Shown in pieces: positions 11,867-21,500 of a DNA stretch of 64,000 nucleotides. Source of the stretch: Heterodera schachtii (Eukaryota > Nematoda > Chromadorea > Rhabditida > Heteroderidae); contig SIJG01000082.1 of NCBI GenBank assembly GCA_023374025.1, forward strand, positions 149,464 through 213,463, given 5' to 3'. The position numbers were made by a program, and so were the translations under genes. Positions within the stretch are counted from its first letter, which is position 1. Every line of letters starts with the position of its first letter. The notes under the pieces are model-generated. The model worked only from the letters and a program-made list of their open reading frames with translations. It ran no database searches and was not told the origin of the DNA.

Positions 11867-12295
11867 ATGCTTGAAATTGTTTGGGAACCCAAGGCCGTCT
11901 GCAAAATGCCGTGTACCAGCCCGAATCGTTGTTGGGAACCCGTACATTTTGACAACCCAAACATTTGCCTTGGTCCGTCGGTCGATCCGAACGGCTTTCA
12001 CAACTACTTTTCGCTGCCACAACTCCATTTTCTCCTTTTTACTCTTCTCAATTTCTTCATTGGGCTTATTTGTGGTGCCATTGTCGTTTGTGCCCTGTTT
12101 TTGTTTTTTGACAAATGTTGCCTCAAGCGCTCCAAGCGTGCCAACAACATTGGCACTTTTCGCCACGTTCACCGTGGGAGCCAAGCTCATCCCACTTTGG
12201 GCGGTCTTTCTGTCGTAAGTCTTTCTCTCTTTTGCCAAATTGTTCTTCAATTTTTTCTCGGCTTTTAGCCAATGCAAATGGCAACTGCCGTCTGA
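11867..12295 (+). CDS. Small single-pass membrane protein, two exons, antisense inside the LTR element
   Basis: Exon 1 is 11867-12214, an intron of 54 bases lies at 12215-12268 (GTAAGT...GCTTTTAG), and exon 2 is 12269-12295 ending in TGA. The junction is in phase 0 and the product is about 124 residues. Residues 1-55 are Cys-rich (VCKMPCTSPNRCW, NICLGPS). A strongly hydrophobic segment follows at roughly 56-83 (LLFTLLNFFIGLICGAIVV), then a CC and a basic tail (CCLKRSKR). Without splicing the frame would run 18 more codons to 12270. The gene lies between the 5' LTR and gag, opposite to the element's coding strand, in sequence less AT-rich than the surroundings. It resembles no family I recognise. 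It could be a captured host gene or an element-borne antisense gene. Confidence 0.55.
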
Positions 12296-12506
12296 GCGAT
12301 GGCTCGAAATGTTGAGAATTGAATTTTAAGTTGTTAAACACATTTTGTTAATTTGATCATTGCCATTTAACTAATTTTTTAATCATTCATTCCATGTTTT
12401 TACTGTTGCATTCTATTAAAAATAATAATTAATTTCACAAAACTACTCATTATATTAATTTGGTTTAATATTTGCCAATTATTTACATATTTTCATTAAC
12501 ATTTTC

Positions 12507-12524
12507 CCGAGGGCGGGACCTCCA
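12507..12524 (-). other. Primer-binding-site-like sequence beside the 5' LTR
   Basis: Directly after the LTR end on the minus strand the sequence reads TGGAGGTCCCGCCCTCGG. It begins with TGG, as expected for pairing with a tRNA 3' CCA end. I cannot name the tRNA from memory with confidence. Confidence 0.5.
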
Positions 12525-12848
12525 TAACATTCGTAGTGTAGCGGGGGGGCCCTTTTCCCAGTCGCATCCCCAGTACAAATGGTATACCATCAACAATAGT
12601 CCTTTATTGGGTAATAATAAAGGGGTACAACTGGGGGCCCCGGCCCAGAAAGTCCTCGGGAACAGAGGGACGCCTGAGGGGGTCCCTCTCGCAAAGTTGG
12701 ATTGGCCGAATCCGAAAAGTGATCAGAGGAGAACGACGGGGGGAGGATAACAATTGAAGGGACCGCCCCGTTCGCCCCAGAGACATTTGTTAATGATAGA
12801 TTGGGGGGAACAATTAAATGTGTTAAATGAGTAAATGATCGTATCTCA
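12525..12848 (-). repeat. 5' LTR (324 bases) of the gag-env element
   Basis: Pairs with 2400-2722. The right boundary is fixed by the loss of identity after GTATCTCA and by the TACT duplication. Confidence 0.92.
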
Positions 12849-12852
12849 TACT

Positions 12853-14250
12853 GAACAAATATTGGGAAGAATGAGTAAAATAATATTACATTTAAATATA
12901 ATTTCCTTCCTAAATAACAAATTAAATTTTTATAATAAAATATTGTAAGGATTAATTTTTAGAATATTTCGCTGTAAAAAACAAAAATTTCAAGCTTATA
13001 GCACCCGAATCCAGTTGCAGATTAGTTTGTTGTTTTGATTTATAATACCTATTTAAAAATTATAAAAAATCAAAGTATTTTTTTCATAAATCGTTTTGAA
13101 GTTACAGTTTAATCCTAAGTGTTTTCTATTATCCTCCAAAATTTCAAAAAGTTTCGTTAAGTTTAAAGAAAGTAATGACCAAAAATATTCAAGAAAACTT
13201 GGTTTTTTTTTTTGCATTTCTCAGGTCATAACTTTTTTTTATGAAACTTAATGTTTTTTTTTGAAATTTTGATGTTAGAAGAAAACATTTAGGGCTATTG
13301 AAAGAAATCAACTTTTTAAAATTTGGTTGCTTTGGGACGAAGTTATGAATAATTTTCTGTCAAAATTTTTATTTTGATGGTTTGTTGAGTAAAAAGATCT
13401 GGCACCGTTAGCTTGTGAATATGATCATCAAAGAAAGGGATCGATTGACCTACATATATATAAAATTTATATGCAAAACCAAATTGTCTAAAATTAGTCA
13501 ATTTTATCGAATTTCTAAATTTGCTCAAAACGACCAAAAATGAAGCAACTTTTTGCTGAAAAAAAGGAAGATGGGATGGAAAATTCGTAATATTTTTAGC
13601 CGATTGACCTAATGACTATGGAACGGACTTATATGTTTTTATATATTTTTCGCATATGCTATCCCATGCAAAACTCAATAATCAAAAATCGATTGAAAAT
13701 TGGGATTAAAAATTAAAAACGTAAAATAAAAAATTCATAAAATTTGTTTGTTATTTTCAATTAAAAGTATTGTTTTTGGTGCGTTTTTCTTAATAATTAT
13801 ACTAAATTTCATTGTCTTGGGAGTGAGTCCCACGCTAATTTAACAGCTTATTCATGCCAAATACATAGATAATTAATAAATTTTCTCAGAATATCAAAGC
13901 CAAATTATGAATGGGATAAAGAAATTGTAAGATTTTTTCAGTGCCGTTTTCGAAAGAATATAAATTTTTGTCGTATTGCTTTTCGGTTCTAAGAGCAGAT
14001 CCCTCTATAATGATAAATCTTACAAAAAAGGAAAATGACTGCTCTGACTTAAGTGTAATTTTGAATGTCATTTTAAGAAGAAAAATAGCAAAATGAATAA
14101 AGCAGTGAAAAAATGAGTGATATTAAGCTATTTAAAAGAATTTGTGTTATCTTATTAGGTTAAACAAATATTAATCTGTTTAAAACGGAAATCTTGATAA
14201 TTTTATTTAATCTTTATTCAAAATACATTATAAAAGTTAAATCACAATTA
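12853..14250. other. AT-rich non-coding; starts with HTH-family flank
   Basis: 12853-12970 is the continuation of the flank split by the LTR element (CTGAACAAATATTGG, AAATATAATTTCC). From about 12980 to 14250 I see only AT-rich sequence with short open frames lacking family features. Confidence 0.5.
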
Positions 14251-14253
14251 ATA

Positions 14254-14430
14254 ATGTCCACTCCAAAGCATGAAAATAAAAAAGATCCGAATTTCACCAA
14301 AGCGAAGAAATGGACGAGTTGTCCGATCATGTTACAGAGCACGTTGTTCAAAGCGGCTGAATTTCAATGCCCCGATTTGGCGAACAGTGTCGTCCGAAGA
14401 ACAGTTCCTTCAGTGCTAAATCAGCAATGA
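14254..14430 (+). CDS. Small open frame of unknown function, 58 codons
   Basis: The frame begins MSTPKHENKKDPNF and ends at TGA 14428-14430. It has mixed codon use and a higher GC content than its surroundings, but no signal peptide, membrane segment or motif I recognise. It lies about 20 bases upstream of an HTH repeat-C fragment in another frame, so it may be the remains of an exon from another gene joined to HTH debris. Coding status is uncertain. Confidence 0.25.
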   Translation: MSTPKHENKKDPNFTKAKKWTSCPIMLQSTLFKAAEFQCPDLANSVVRRTVPSVLNQQ

Positions 14431-14447
14431 AATCAACTTTCGTTCCG

Positions 14448-14609
14448 TTAACGGAAGAAGAAAAAATGGAAAAAATGAAAATTTATTGGCAAATAAAAAA
14501 AGAAAACCCAAAAATGAGTGACAAAGAAATTGCTAAAATTGTGAACACTTCAAATCAGAATATTTGCAATTGGAAGAAACAATTTGGGGAAGAAATGTTT
14601 GAGAATTGA
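14448..14609 (+). pseudogene. HTH family fragment, repeat C only
   Basis: An open stretch encodes the last HTH repeat (EEEKMEKMKIYWQIKKEN, MSDKEIAKIVNTSNQNICNW, KKQFGEEMFEN) and ends at a stop after FEN. Signal peptide, SFDEIFGEKW block and repeats A and B are absent. The terminal EN matches the copies at 26366 and 49348, which places it in the same subfamily. Confidence 0.75.
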
Positions 14610-15640
14610 AACGGATGATTTTAATTTTTCATATCCATTTAATTTTCTTGGTAAAATATTCTCATCAAAAATTTACTCAAATTGCTTTATAATAAATTTA
14701 TGAAAATAAGTGCAAAAAAAAAGAGATCCGACCATTTAGGGCCTTTTTAGGGCAACTTGACTTTGATTCAGAGGCTTGAAAAAAGTTATCTTTAATAAAA
14801 AAAAAGAGTAAACCTTAATGGTAGAAGGATTAAACGGTCGCTAATGATGAAGTTTTGTAGAAAAAAGTGAAATTTTGTATATAAAAAAATATTTAAAAGT
14901 ACGGGTTTTCCGTACCCTATAAGAAAAAATGAAAATTCATTTTTAGAAATTAATGAAATTATTCTTTCATTATTTTTATTTATTTATTGTCAAGGATTTT
15001 TGAAGTGGTTTTTCTGAATGTAAATGCGCTAAACATCGTTTAGGCCTTTTTGGTGCAGGACAAAATATCAATACCTCTTAAAAAATTATACAATATTATG
15101 AATTCAAAAAATTCTTGAAAATATTCAAAAAGATTGACTTTTTGGTTTTCTCAAGGTATTTGTTCTTTTTGCTCATGTTGTTTCATTTTGTAGTTATTAT
15201 AAACAGCCCAGATTTGGAAAATTTCAAATAAATTATTGCAGAAACACTACTTATTAAAAATGAAAAAATGAAAATTTATTAGCAAACAAAAAAATAATAT
15301 CAAAAATGAATGAAAGTAATATTTGCAAAAATGAGAGCATTTGTATAAATAGCATTTAAAAATGGAAAAAACAATTTGAAGAAGCAATAATGGAAAGATC
15401 GAAAATGAATGATTCAAAGAAAATTAGAATTGAGAAAGCTAAAATTTATTAATTTTAGCGAAACAACCCAAAAAGCGTAATGTTCGTTTTTTTGCTTATT
15501 TTTGATATAAATTTACCAATTTTTAAAATAATTTAAATATATTCAATTTTCTCGGGAAATCTTAAGAATTGAAAACTTTCCCAAAAAAAAAAGTTGGGTT
15601 ATCTTAACATAGCTAATCATATTATATAATTCAATTTATA
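14610..15640. other. AT-rich spacer with decayed HTH repeat-C remnant
   Basis: No gene is supported. At about 15255-15400 a decayed repeat C can be followed (AATGAAAAAATGAAAATTTATTAG, then TGGAAAAAACAATTTGAAGAAG) with in-frame stops. The rest is AT-rich 3' flank-like sequence, partly shared with 30380-30500 and 49850-49920 (GAATTAATGAAATTATTCTTTCATT). Confidence 0.45.
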
Positions 15641-15679
15641 ATGAAAATCATTTTTCTAATAGAAACATATTTAATTTTC

Positions 15680-16114
15680 TAATAGTGATCAAGTTAATAA
15701 GCAGTAATTACATTAAATGATATACACGATTTTTGCATACTTTTTTTATTAAAATTTTCTTCTATTACTTCGCGATTTAACATTGGCAAAATAAACATTA
15801 GGCATTTGTACAAATGATATCATTTAAAATAATTAAGTAATTTCTACTCTACTCTTGTCATCAAAATTGCGATGAAAGTAGGGAATAACAAAAATTATTT
15901 TTGATCAGTAGGGATAAAAATGTTTATTTAAACATAGAATTACTTTATTTTTTATTCAATTATAATTTATTTAAAATTATTTATTGTATAATTTGTGAGA
16001 AAATTTATTAATTATATATGTAATGCCATGAATAATATGCAATCAAATTAAATAATAAATTCATTTTTAATTCTTTAAATTTAATTTGTTTTTAGAAATA
16101 TTTCCATCTTTGAA
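15680..16114 (+). promoter_or_regulatory. Conserved 5' flank of the HTH copy at 16115
   Basis: The order matches other copies: GTTAATAAGCAGTAATTACA, a CGATTTAACATTGG segment, ATGAAAGTAGGGAATAACA, TTTTGATCAGTAGGGATAAAA (near 15900-15920), AATAATAAATTCATTTTT, and a TTTTTAG acceptor followed by AAATATTTCCATCTTTGAA and the ATG. A regulatory role is inferred from conservation. Confidence 0.5.
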
Positions 16115-16405
16115 ATGAAATTATACCTAATATTGTCTTTTATTGTATTTTTGATCGTCCTAATTAATATTAATTATGTTGAATCAGTGGATAAAAAATT
16201 GCAACAGAAATCATTTGACGAAATATTTGGAGAAAAATGGGAAGAAAAAGAGGAACAAAAATTGGAAGAAAAAAGAGAAATAATTGGCAAATATTATAAA
16301 ATAAAAGAAAAAATTAAACAAAAAGGAAGAAAATACACAACAAATGAATGGAATAAAATCAACTCGAAAATTGCGAAACCAATTCATTGGATTGACACTC
16401 CTCAT

Positions 16406-16469
16406 CAGGGCTGGACGTCATTGATTTTCAATTACGGAAATCCGTAATCCGTAATTGCGTCCAGCCCTG
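16406..16469. mobile_element. 64-base hAT-type MITE with 8-base target duplication
   Basis: It starts CAGGGCTGGACG and ends CGTCCAGCCCTG, a perfect 12-base terminal inverted repeat. The 8-base direct repeat CTCCTCAT flanks it (16398-16405 and 16470-16477). The core contains ATTACGGA/TCCGTAAT steps. An 8-base duplication and CAGGG termini are typical of hAT elements. It sits inside the segment that splits the HTH copy. A related, truncated sequence is at about 49999-50110. Confidence 0.9.
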
Positions 16470-16566
16470 CTCCTCATACGTGACAATTTGGCATTTGCAA
16501 GGAAATGATAATGAAAACTTTCTTCTTTTTACCCACCAATTAATTTTGGCTCAGTTCAAAAACTAA

Positions 16567-16642
16567 ATGTGTGTGTGGCGAAGTGGTTTTTATAAGATAG
16601 TAAAGGGAAAAGGGGTGGATGTTCAAGCCCGCTTCACAACAT
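16567..16642 (+). other. Decayed tRNA-like segment (possible SINE head)
   Basis: TGGCGAAGTGG resembles a pol III A box and GTTCAAGCCC a B box, spaced as in a tRNA with a variable arm. The acceptor stem does not pair well, so this is not a working tRNA gene. It lies in the insertion that splits the HTH copy. Confidence 0.25.
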
Positions 16643-17439
16643 CAATATTTTTTATTTATTTGTTTTCCATGTATCATTCGAAATCACACGATGAGGAGAA
16701 GCTTTATATTTCCAATTTAATAATTATTTTTCTTTATTCTTGCCAATATTTGTTCAGTAGAATAAAATTTATAAAATCTTAAATATTAATTATTTGCAAT
16801 TAAGTAGGTTTTTCTGATTTCTAAGAAATCTGTAGGATTGCGATTATTTTTTTTAATAAGATCTTTGAATAAAAAAAAGGGAAAAATTCATTTATATGTA
16901 AGAATCATTTTTAATTGCCTTTAACAGAAAAATATCTCCGAAATTAGCAAAAAAAAATATTTAATGAAATTTATGGCATAATTAGAAATGTAAGAAATAA
17001 TTGGGTGTTAGCATAAAAAATAATCGAGAAAGCATAATCTGTTTCCGTCAATTTTTCTAAAATAGCGAAAAAATTGGGGACAAATCGAATCAAAATTTAT
17101 GAATGGATTAAAGAATTGGGGCTTAATCAAAAAATAAATAAATGTCATAAATCAAAAACTCATGAACAAAAAATTGAAATTGTTCGAAAATTCATTGAAA
17201 TGGCAACTGAATATAAGCAAAAAAGAAAATATTCAAAAAATGCGGAAGAAGAAAAAATGGAAAAAATGAAAATTTATTGGCAAATAAAAATTGAAAATCC
17301 AAAAATGAGTGATAATTCAATTGCTAAAATTGTGAACACTTCAAAACATAATATTCATTATTGGAATGGTTTTTCACGTTTTGTAAAATCTCAGGTATTT
17401 TTTATTACTATTTTACATCGGCACATTTAAAAAAATAAA

Positions 17440-17729
17440 TATTAGGCATTTGTGAATAAACATATTAAATAATTAATTTCTACTCTACTCTTTTAATTGA
17501 AATTGCAATGAAAGTAGGGAATAACAAAAAAATTTTTGATCAGTAGGGATAAAAATGTTTAGTTAATCGAGGAATTACTTTATTTTTTATTTAAAAATAT
17601 TTATTGTATAATTAGTGAGAAAATATTAAATGTGTATGTAATTGTCATGAATAATTACTGTCAAATTAAATAATAAATTCTTTTTAATGCTTTAAATTTA
17701 ATTTGTTTTAGAAATATTTCATCTTTGAA
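17440..17729 (+). promoter_or_regulatory. 5' flank of intact HTH gene 17730
   Basis: The flank holds GAAAGTAGGGAATAACA, TTTTTGATCAGTAGGGATA near 17534-17552, an AT tract, AATAATAAATTC and a TTTTAG acceptor at 17706-17711, 18 bases before the ATG. The same set with similar spacing precedes copies at 16115 and 48666 and, on the other strand, 23428 and 27055. Confidence 0.55.
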
Positions 17730-18419
17730 ATGAAATTATGCCTAATATTGTCTTTTATTGTATTTTTGATCGTCATAATTAATATTAATTATGTTGAATC
17801 AGTGGATAAAAAATTACAACAGAAAACATTTGATGAAATATTTGGAGAAAAATGGGAAGAAAAGGAAGAACAAAAACGAAAAGAAGAGAAAAAAAGAGAA
17901 ATAATTGGAAAATATTATAAAATAAAAGAAAAAATTAAACAAAAAGGAAGAAAATACACAACAAATGAATGGAATAAAATCAACTCGAAAATTGCGAAAA
18001 AATTGGGGATAAATCGCAAAAATATTTACCAGTGGATTAAAGAATTTGGTCTTCAAAAAAATAAATGTCACAAATCAAAAACAAATGAAGAAAAACTCGC
18101 AATTGTACAAAAATTTATTGAAATGACAAAAGAATATAAGCAAAAAAGAAAATATTCACATGATGAATGGAACCAAAATTATGATGAAATTGGCAAAAAA
18201 ATTGGAATAAGCAATGGAACAATTAACAAATGGAAGAAACAATTTGGATTAAGCAAGAAAAGAATAACGGAGGAAGAAAAAATGGAAAAAATGAAAGAAT
18301 ATTGGAGAATAAAAAATGAAAATCCAAAAACGAGTGATGAAATTATTGCAAAAACATTGAAAATTCATCAAAATAGCATTTTAAAATGGAAGAAACAATT
18401 TGGAGAAGAAATGTTTTAG
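17730..18419 (+). CDS. Secreted protein with three HTH repeats, intact (229 residues)
   Basis: Reference copy of the family. Residues 1-24 form a hydrophobic signal peptide (cleavage likely near VES). Residues 25-53 carry the family block TFDEIFGEKWEEK. Three related repeats follow: A about 55-108, B about 114-173, C about 178-225. Each has a Lys-rich leading helix, a W (W81, W147, W192), an [IL]-[AG]-K-x-[IL]-x-I-type turn and a closing W-x-K-x-F-G (W102, W168, W220). This pattern resembles homeodomain-like HTHs of Psq/CENP-B/transposase type. The protein is very basic and Lys-rich and has no catalytic motif I recognise. It is a single exon with a conserved promoter-proximal flank. Secretion with DNA-binding-like folds suggests export to another cell or host, which is inference only. 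Confidence 0.85.
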   Translation: MKLCLILSFIVFLIVIININYVESVDKKLQQKTFDEIFGEKWEEKEEQKRKEEKKREIIGKYYKIKEKIKQKGRKYTTNEWNKINSKIAKKLGINRKNIYQWIKEFGLQKNKCHKSKTNEEKLAIVQKFIEMTKEYKQKRKYSHDEWNQNYDEIGKKIGISNGTINKWKKQFGLSKKRITEEEKMEKMKEYWRIKNENPKTSDEIIAKTLKIHQNSILKWKKQFGEEMF

Positions 18420-18526
18420 ATAACATCAGAAGAAGAACAGTGATTTATTGTGATTTTCAATATATATTTTTTTGGTGCTTTTTCTCATTAATTAATTATT
18501 ACTTTCATTATTTTTTAAAAATTCTC

Positions 18527-18585
18527 AAATGCGAATATTTCTAATTGGAAGAAACAATTTGGGGAAGAGATGTTTGAGAATTGAT
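18527..18585 (+). pseudogene. HTH repeat-C tail fragment
   Basis: A short run encodes the end of repeat C (ISNWKKQFGEEMFEN) followed by TGA. It lies about 110 bases after the stop of the intact gene and belongs to the FEN-ending subfamily, so it is a leftover of another copy. Confidence 0.65.
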
Positions 18586-18589
18586 AAAA

Positions 18590-21500
18590 ATGATGAATTT
18601 AAGTAATTACTTTGATTCCCTTTCCGATCATTAGTGACCTTTTCAGAAAATCGTAATCTTATGGGTTTTCATGAATAAAAACATTATCAATTTTCTAATT
18701 GTTTTCTATTTATCTATGAAAAAAAAACATATTTTTTGAGAATTAATGAAATTAGCGTTTCATTGTTTATTTTTATCAAAATTGTTTAATATTATATAAA
18801 ATTTTCTGCAATATTCGAAACTTTTTACGATGGCATTTTTGCATTCATTGAATTTATAAAAAAATATGTTATTTATATACATTTAAAATTTTACCAAAAT
18901 TTTTTATAAGGAATATGATTATTTTTACATTTATAGGAGGGTAAATTTTTATAAATTTACAAAAATTCATTGAGCCTTAATAATGCATTTCAAATTTTAT
19001 TGTAGTTTAATTATGAAAATTGTTTAAATAGCCAAAATTGAAAGAAGAATAAAACGAAGGAAAAAACGCTATAAGAAAATTAAATTTATAATTCACAAAT
19101 TTCATGAAAATTGATGAAGAATTTAAGAAAGAAAGAAATTTGAACCAATTTCGTCAACACTTTTTTTGAGAATGAGATTTGCTTAAATATATTGTGCTCA
19201 TCATTTAATTTCATTAGCAAAGCAAAGAAATAAAAGTTTGAATTTTCTTGAATTTTAAATTAAAAATTATTAGTAAAAAAAATTTGAATTATATTTGGTG
19301 AAGAATAGTAAAATTTAAAAATGTTATAGAAAAATAATCAATTTAAAAATTTAATAAAAACAAAAAATATAATTATATATACATTAAATTAATATAAAAA
19401 AGAAAAATAAGCACTAAGCACCTAAATCATGGAAATCTGTCATAAAATTAGATTCTTTTTTTTTTTACTTATTAAAAATGAGTAGTAAGAATTTATTAAA
19501 ATATGTTTTCGTGAAGAATAGTAAAATTTAAATTTTATAGAAAAATAATTCATTAAATCCAAAACAAAATAATTACATAAATTGTAATAAAACAATAAAT
19601 ATTTAAAATTTTACATTAAAATTAATATAAAAAAGAAAATAATCATATATCAAGGAAATCTGTCCTCACACCGATAATATCAAAAAATGCATTTTTTGAA
19701 GAAGTTTTGTTGTAGGGGATGAGAAAGGTCTCCGGCGGAGAATTTTTTGACGATGATGACAAGTGGTGGAATTGGGGGACGGAGAGGGGGGAAAGAGGAG
19801 GGGAAAGTGGTACCCTCCGCCGGCCGGGCGATGAAACAAATGACGTGATTAGTGGACTAAATTTTTAAATTATGGCATTTTGTTGAAAAATACGAAATTA
19901 AAGTGTTAAATTTCACAAAAAAGTTAAGTAAAAATTTTGGATTAAATTCTATATTAAACAAATGAAAAAATAATATAACTGATGAAAAAAAGTCATAAAT
20001 AGACATTCAGTCAGACTGATAAATAATTAATAAAATAAAAAAAATTTTAATTTTATATTTGGAAATTTTTTTTGGCAATCTTTTTAAAATTTTTCGTTTT
20101 TTGAATTATTTTCTAAGAAAATCATTCTTAAGGTGAAAAAAATTTAAATATTTAATTTTTCATTCATAATTAATTTCTTTTCCAATAATTTTGCCTTAAA
20201 TATGGAAACAAAAATTAACGAAATATGACTTATTTTTAACATTTAAATACTAAAAATTTAAAAAATTATAATCGAAAATGTTTATATTTTCTAGTCCATA
20301 TTTTTTCGTTTAAAAAACTAAATAAATTTACAAATTTTTAAAATTATAATGAAGTATTTCTCATTTTAAATAAAACAATTAATAAATTAATTAATTGACA
20401 TTTTTTGAAAATTTACTTATCCAACAAATAATTTAGCCAAATTTTAACGCAAAATTTGAGGAAAAATTTAGGACAAAAAAGACACCCTAATGGGCACACT
20501 GCTCGACTGCCAAGGCCAAAGAAAAGCCTTCCCATTGTTTTGGGGTAGGCGCTTTTCCTCTGCCGATGGCACAATTGGTGGTAAAAAGTGTGGCATTGGC
20601 ACATTCTGTGCCAACAAATTAGTCGAAAATTTTTTTGAACATAAACAATGAAGTTGAAGCTTAATATAAGGGATACATATGTTCTTGACAGATATTTTAT
20701 TAATTTATTTTTTAAAATAAAGTGAAAATTGCTGAATTTGATATTTTATTATAATTTTAACAATATTTTTTAAAGATTAATAAATGATGACTCAAATTTT
20801 TTTTAAATGAAATAATAATTATTTGAATTTGTTCCTAAAAAATGAATTCGGATTTTAAATTAGCACTAATTTTCTGAAACAATATTTTTATTTGATTTAT
20901 AAAAAAAAATAAATTAGGTTAATTTAGAACGGAGTAAGAAAAAATGAAAAAAAAAATTATTAGAGAAATAATTTAAATATTTATTTTTTTTTAAATCAAA
21001 AAATATAAAATTTAAGAATGATATGAAATCTGACTGTAAATTAGCACTAATTTTCTGAAACAATGTTTTTATGTGATTGATAAAAACATAAATTAGGTTA
21101 ATAAAATAGGAAGAAAAAATAATATGAAAAAAAGTAAAATAAAAATTTAAAAAATATATATAAGGCATAATAAAAAAGATAATCAAAAAATTGGTAGGAT
21201 TTTGTGTAATTTATATGATGTTATTACTTAGGGAGTAACATAAGTTCTGTCAACCTTCATTTTTTGAAGAACATTTATTTTTTTAATTTCAACAAAACAC
21301 AAATATGATCCAAAATAATTACCATTATTATCGTTAATATGTTGCCATTTTTCAGGCAAAACATCAATACCAATGGAAACGTATTTAAGAAGTTAGAGTT
21401 GATAAAGTAAAAATGTTCATTTTGGGGTACGTATTTTTGAAAGGCTGATTTAAGGAAAATGAAAATAGATACAGAGCCAGAGAAACAGTGATTAAATAGA

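Larger units (their letters stand above)
2400..12848 (-). mobile_element. LTR retrotransposon with duplicated gag-env block, pol absent
   Basis: Two near-identical direct repeats (2400-2722 and 12525-12848) bound the element, and the 4-base sequence TACT flanks it on both sides (2396-2399 and 12849-12852). The empty site can be read from homologous flanks at 35000-35040 and 52200-52240. The coding strand is minus. In that direction the order is 5' LTR, primer-site-like TGGAGGTCCCGCC, a leader of about 1.25 kb carrying an opposite-strand gene, gag-env copy A, 109 bases of LTR start, gag-env copy B, and 3' LTR. No protease, RT or integrase is present, so it is non-autonomous. The LTR ends are TG...TA. 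Lineage (Ty3 or BEL/Pao) is not certain. Confidence 0.88.
16115..17366 (+). pseudogene. Secreted triple-HTH family copy split by a 0.68 kb insertion, repeat B deleted
   Basis: The 5' part (16115-16378) encodes the signal peptide, the SFDEIFGEKWEEK block and repeat A up to KINSKIAK. Family sequence then stops and resumes at about 17056 with IAKKLGTNRIKIYEWIKELGL, so 16379-17055 is inserted within repeat A. The 3' part keeps the linker and start of repeat B, then jumps from YSKN to AEEEKMEKMKIYW of repeat C, deleting the core of repeat B. After NIHYWN it diverges. The upstream flank is intact. Read through without the break, the frame at 16115 ends at 16447 inside the insert. Confidence 0.78.

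Noticed and set aside
20413..20604. A Cys-rich 63-codon frame on the minus strand
   Set aside because: It has no signal peptide start, the surroundings are unassignable AT-rich sequence, and there is no second copy in the window to support it.
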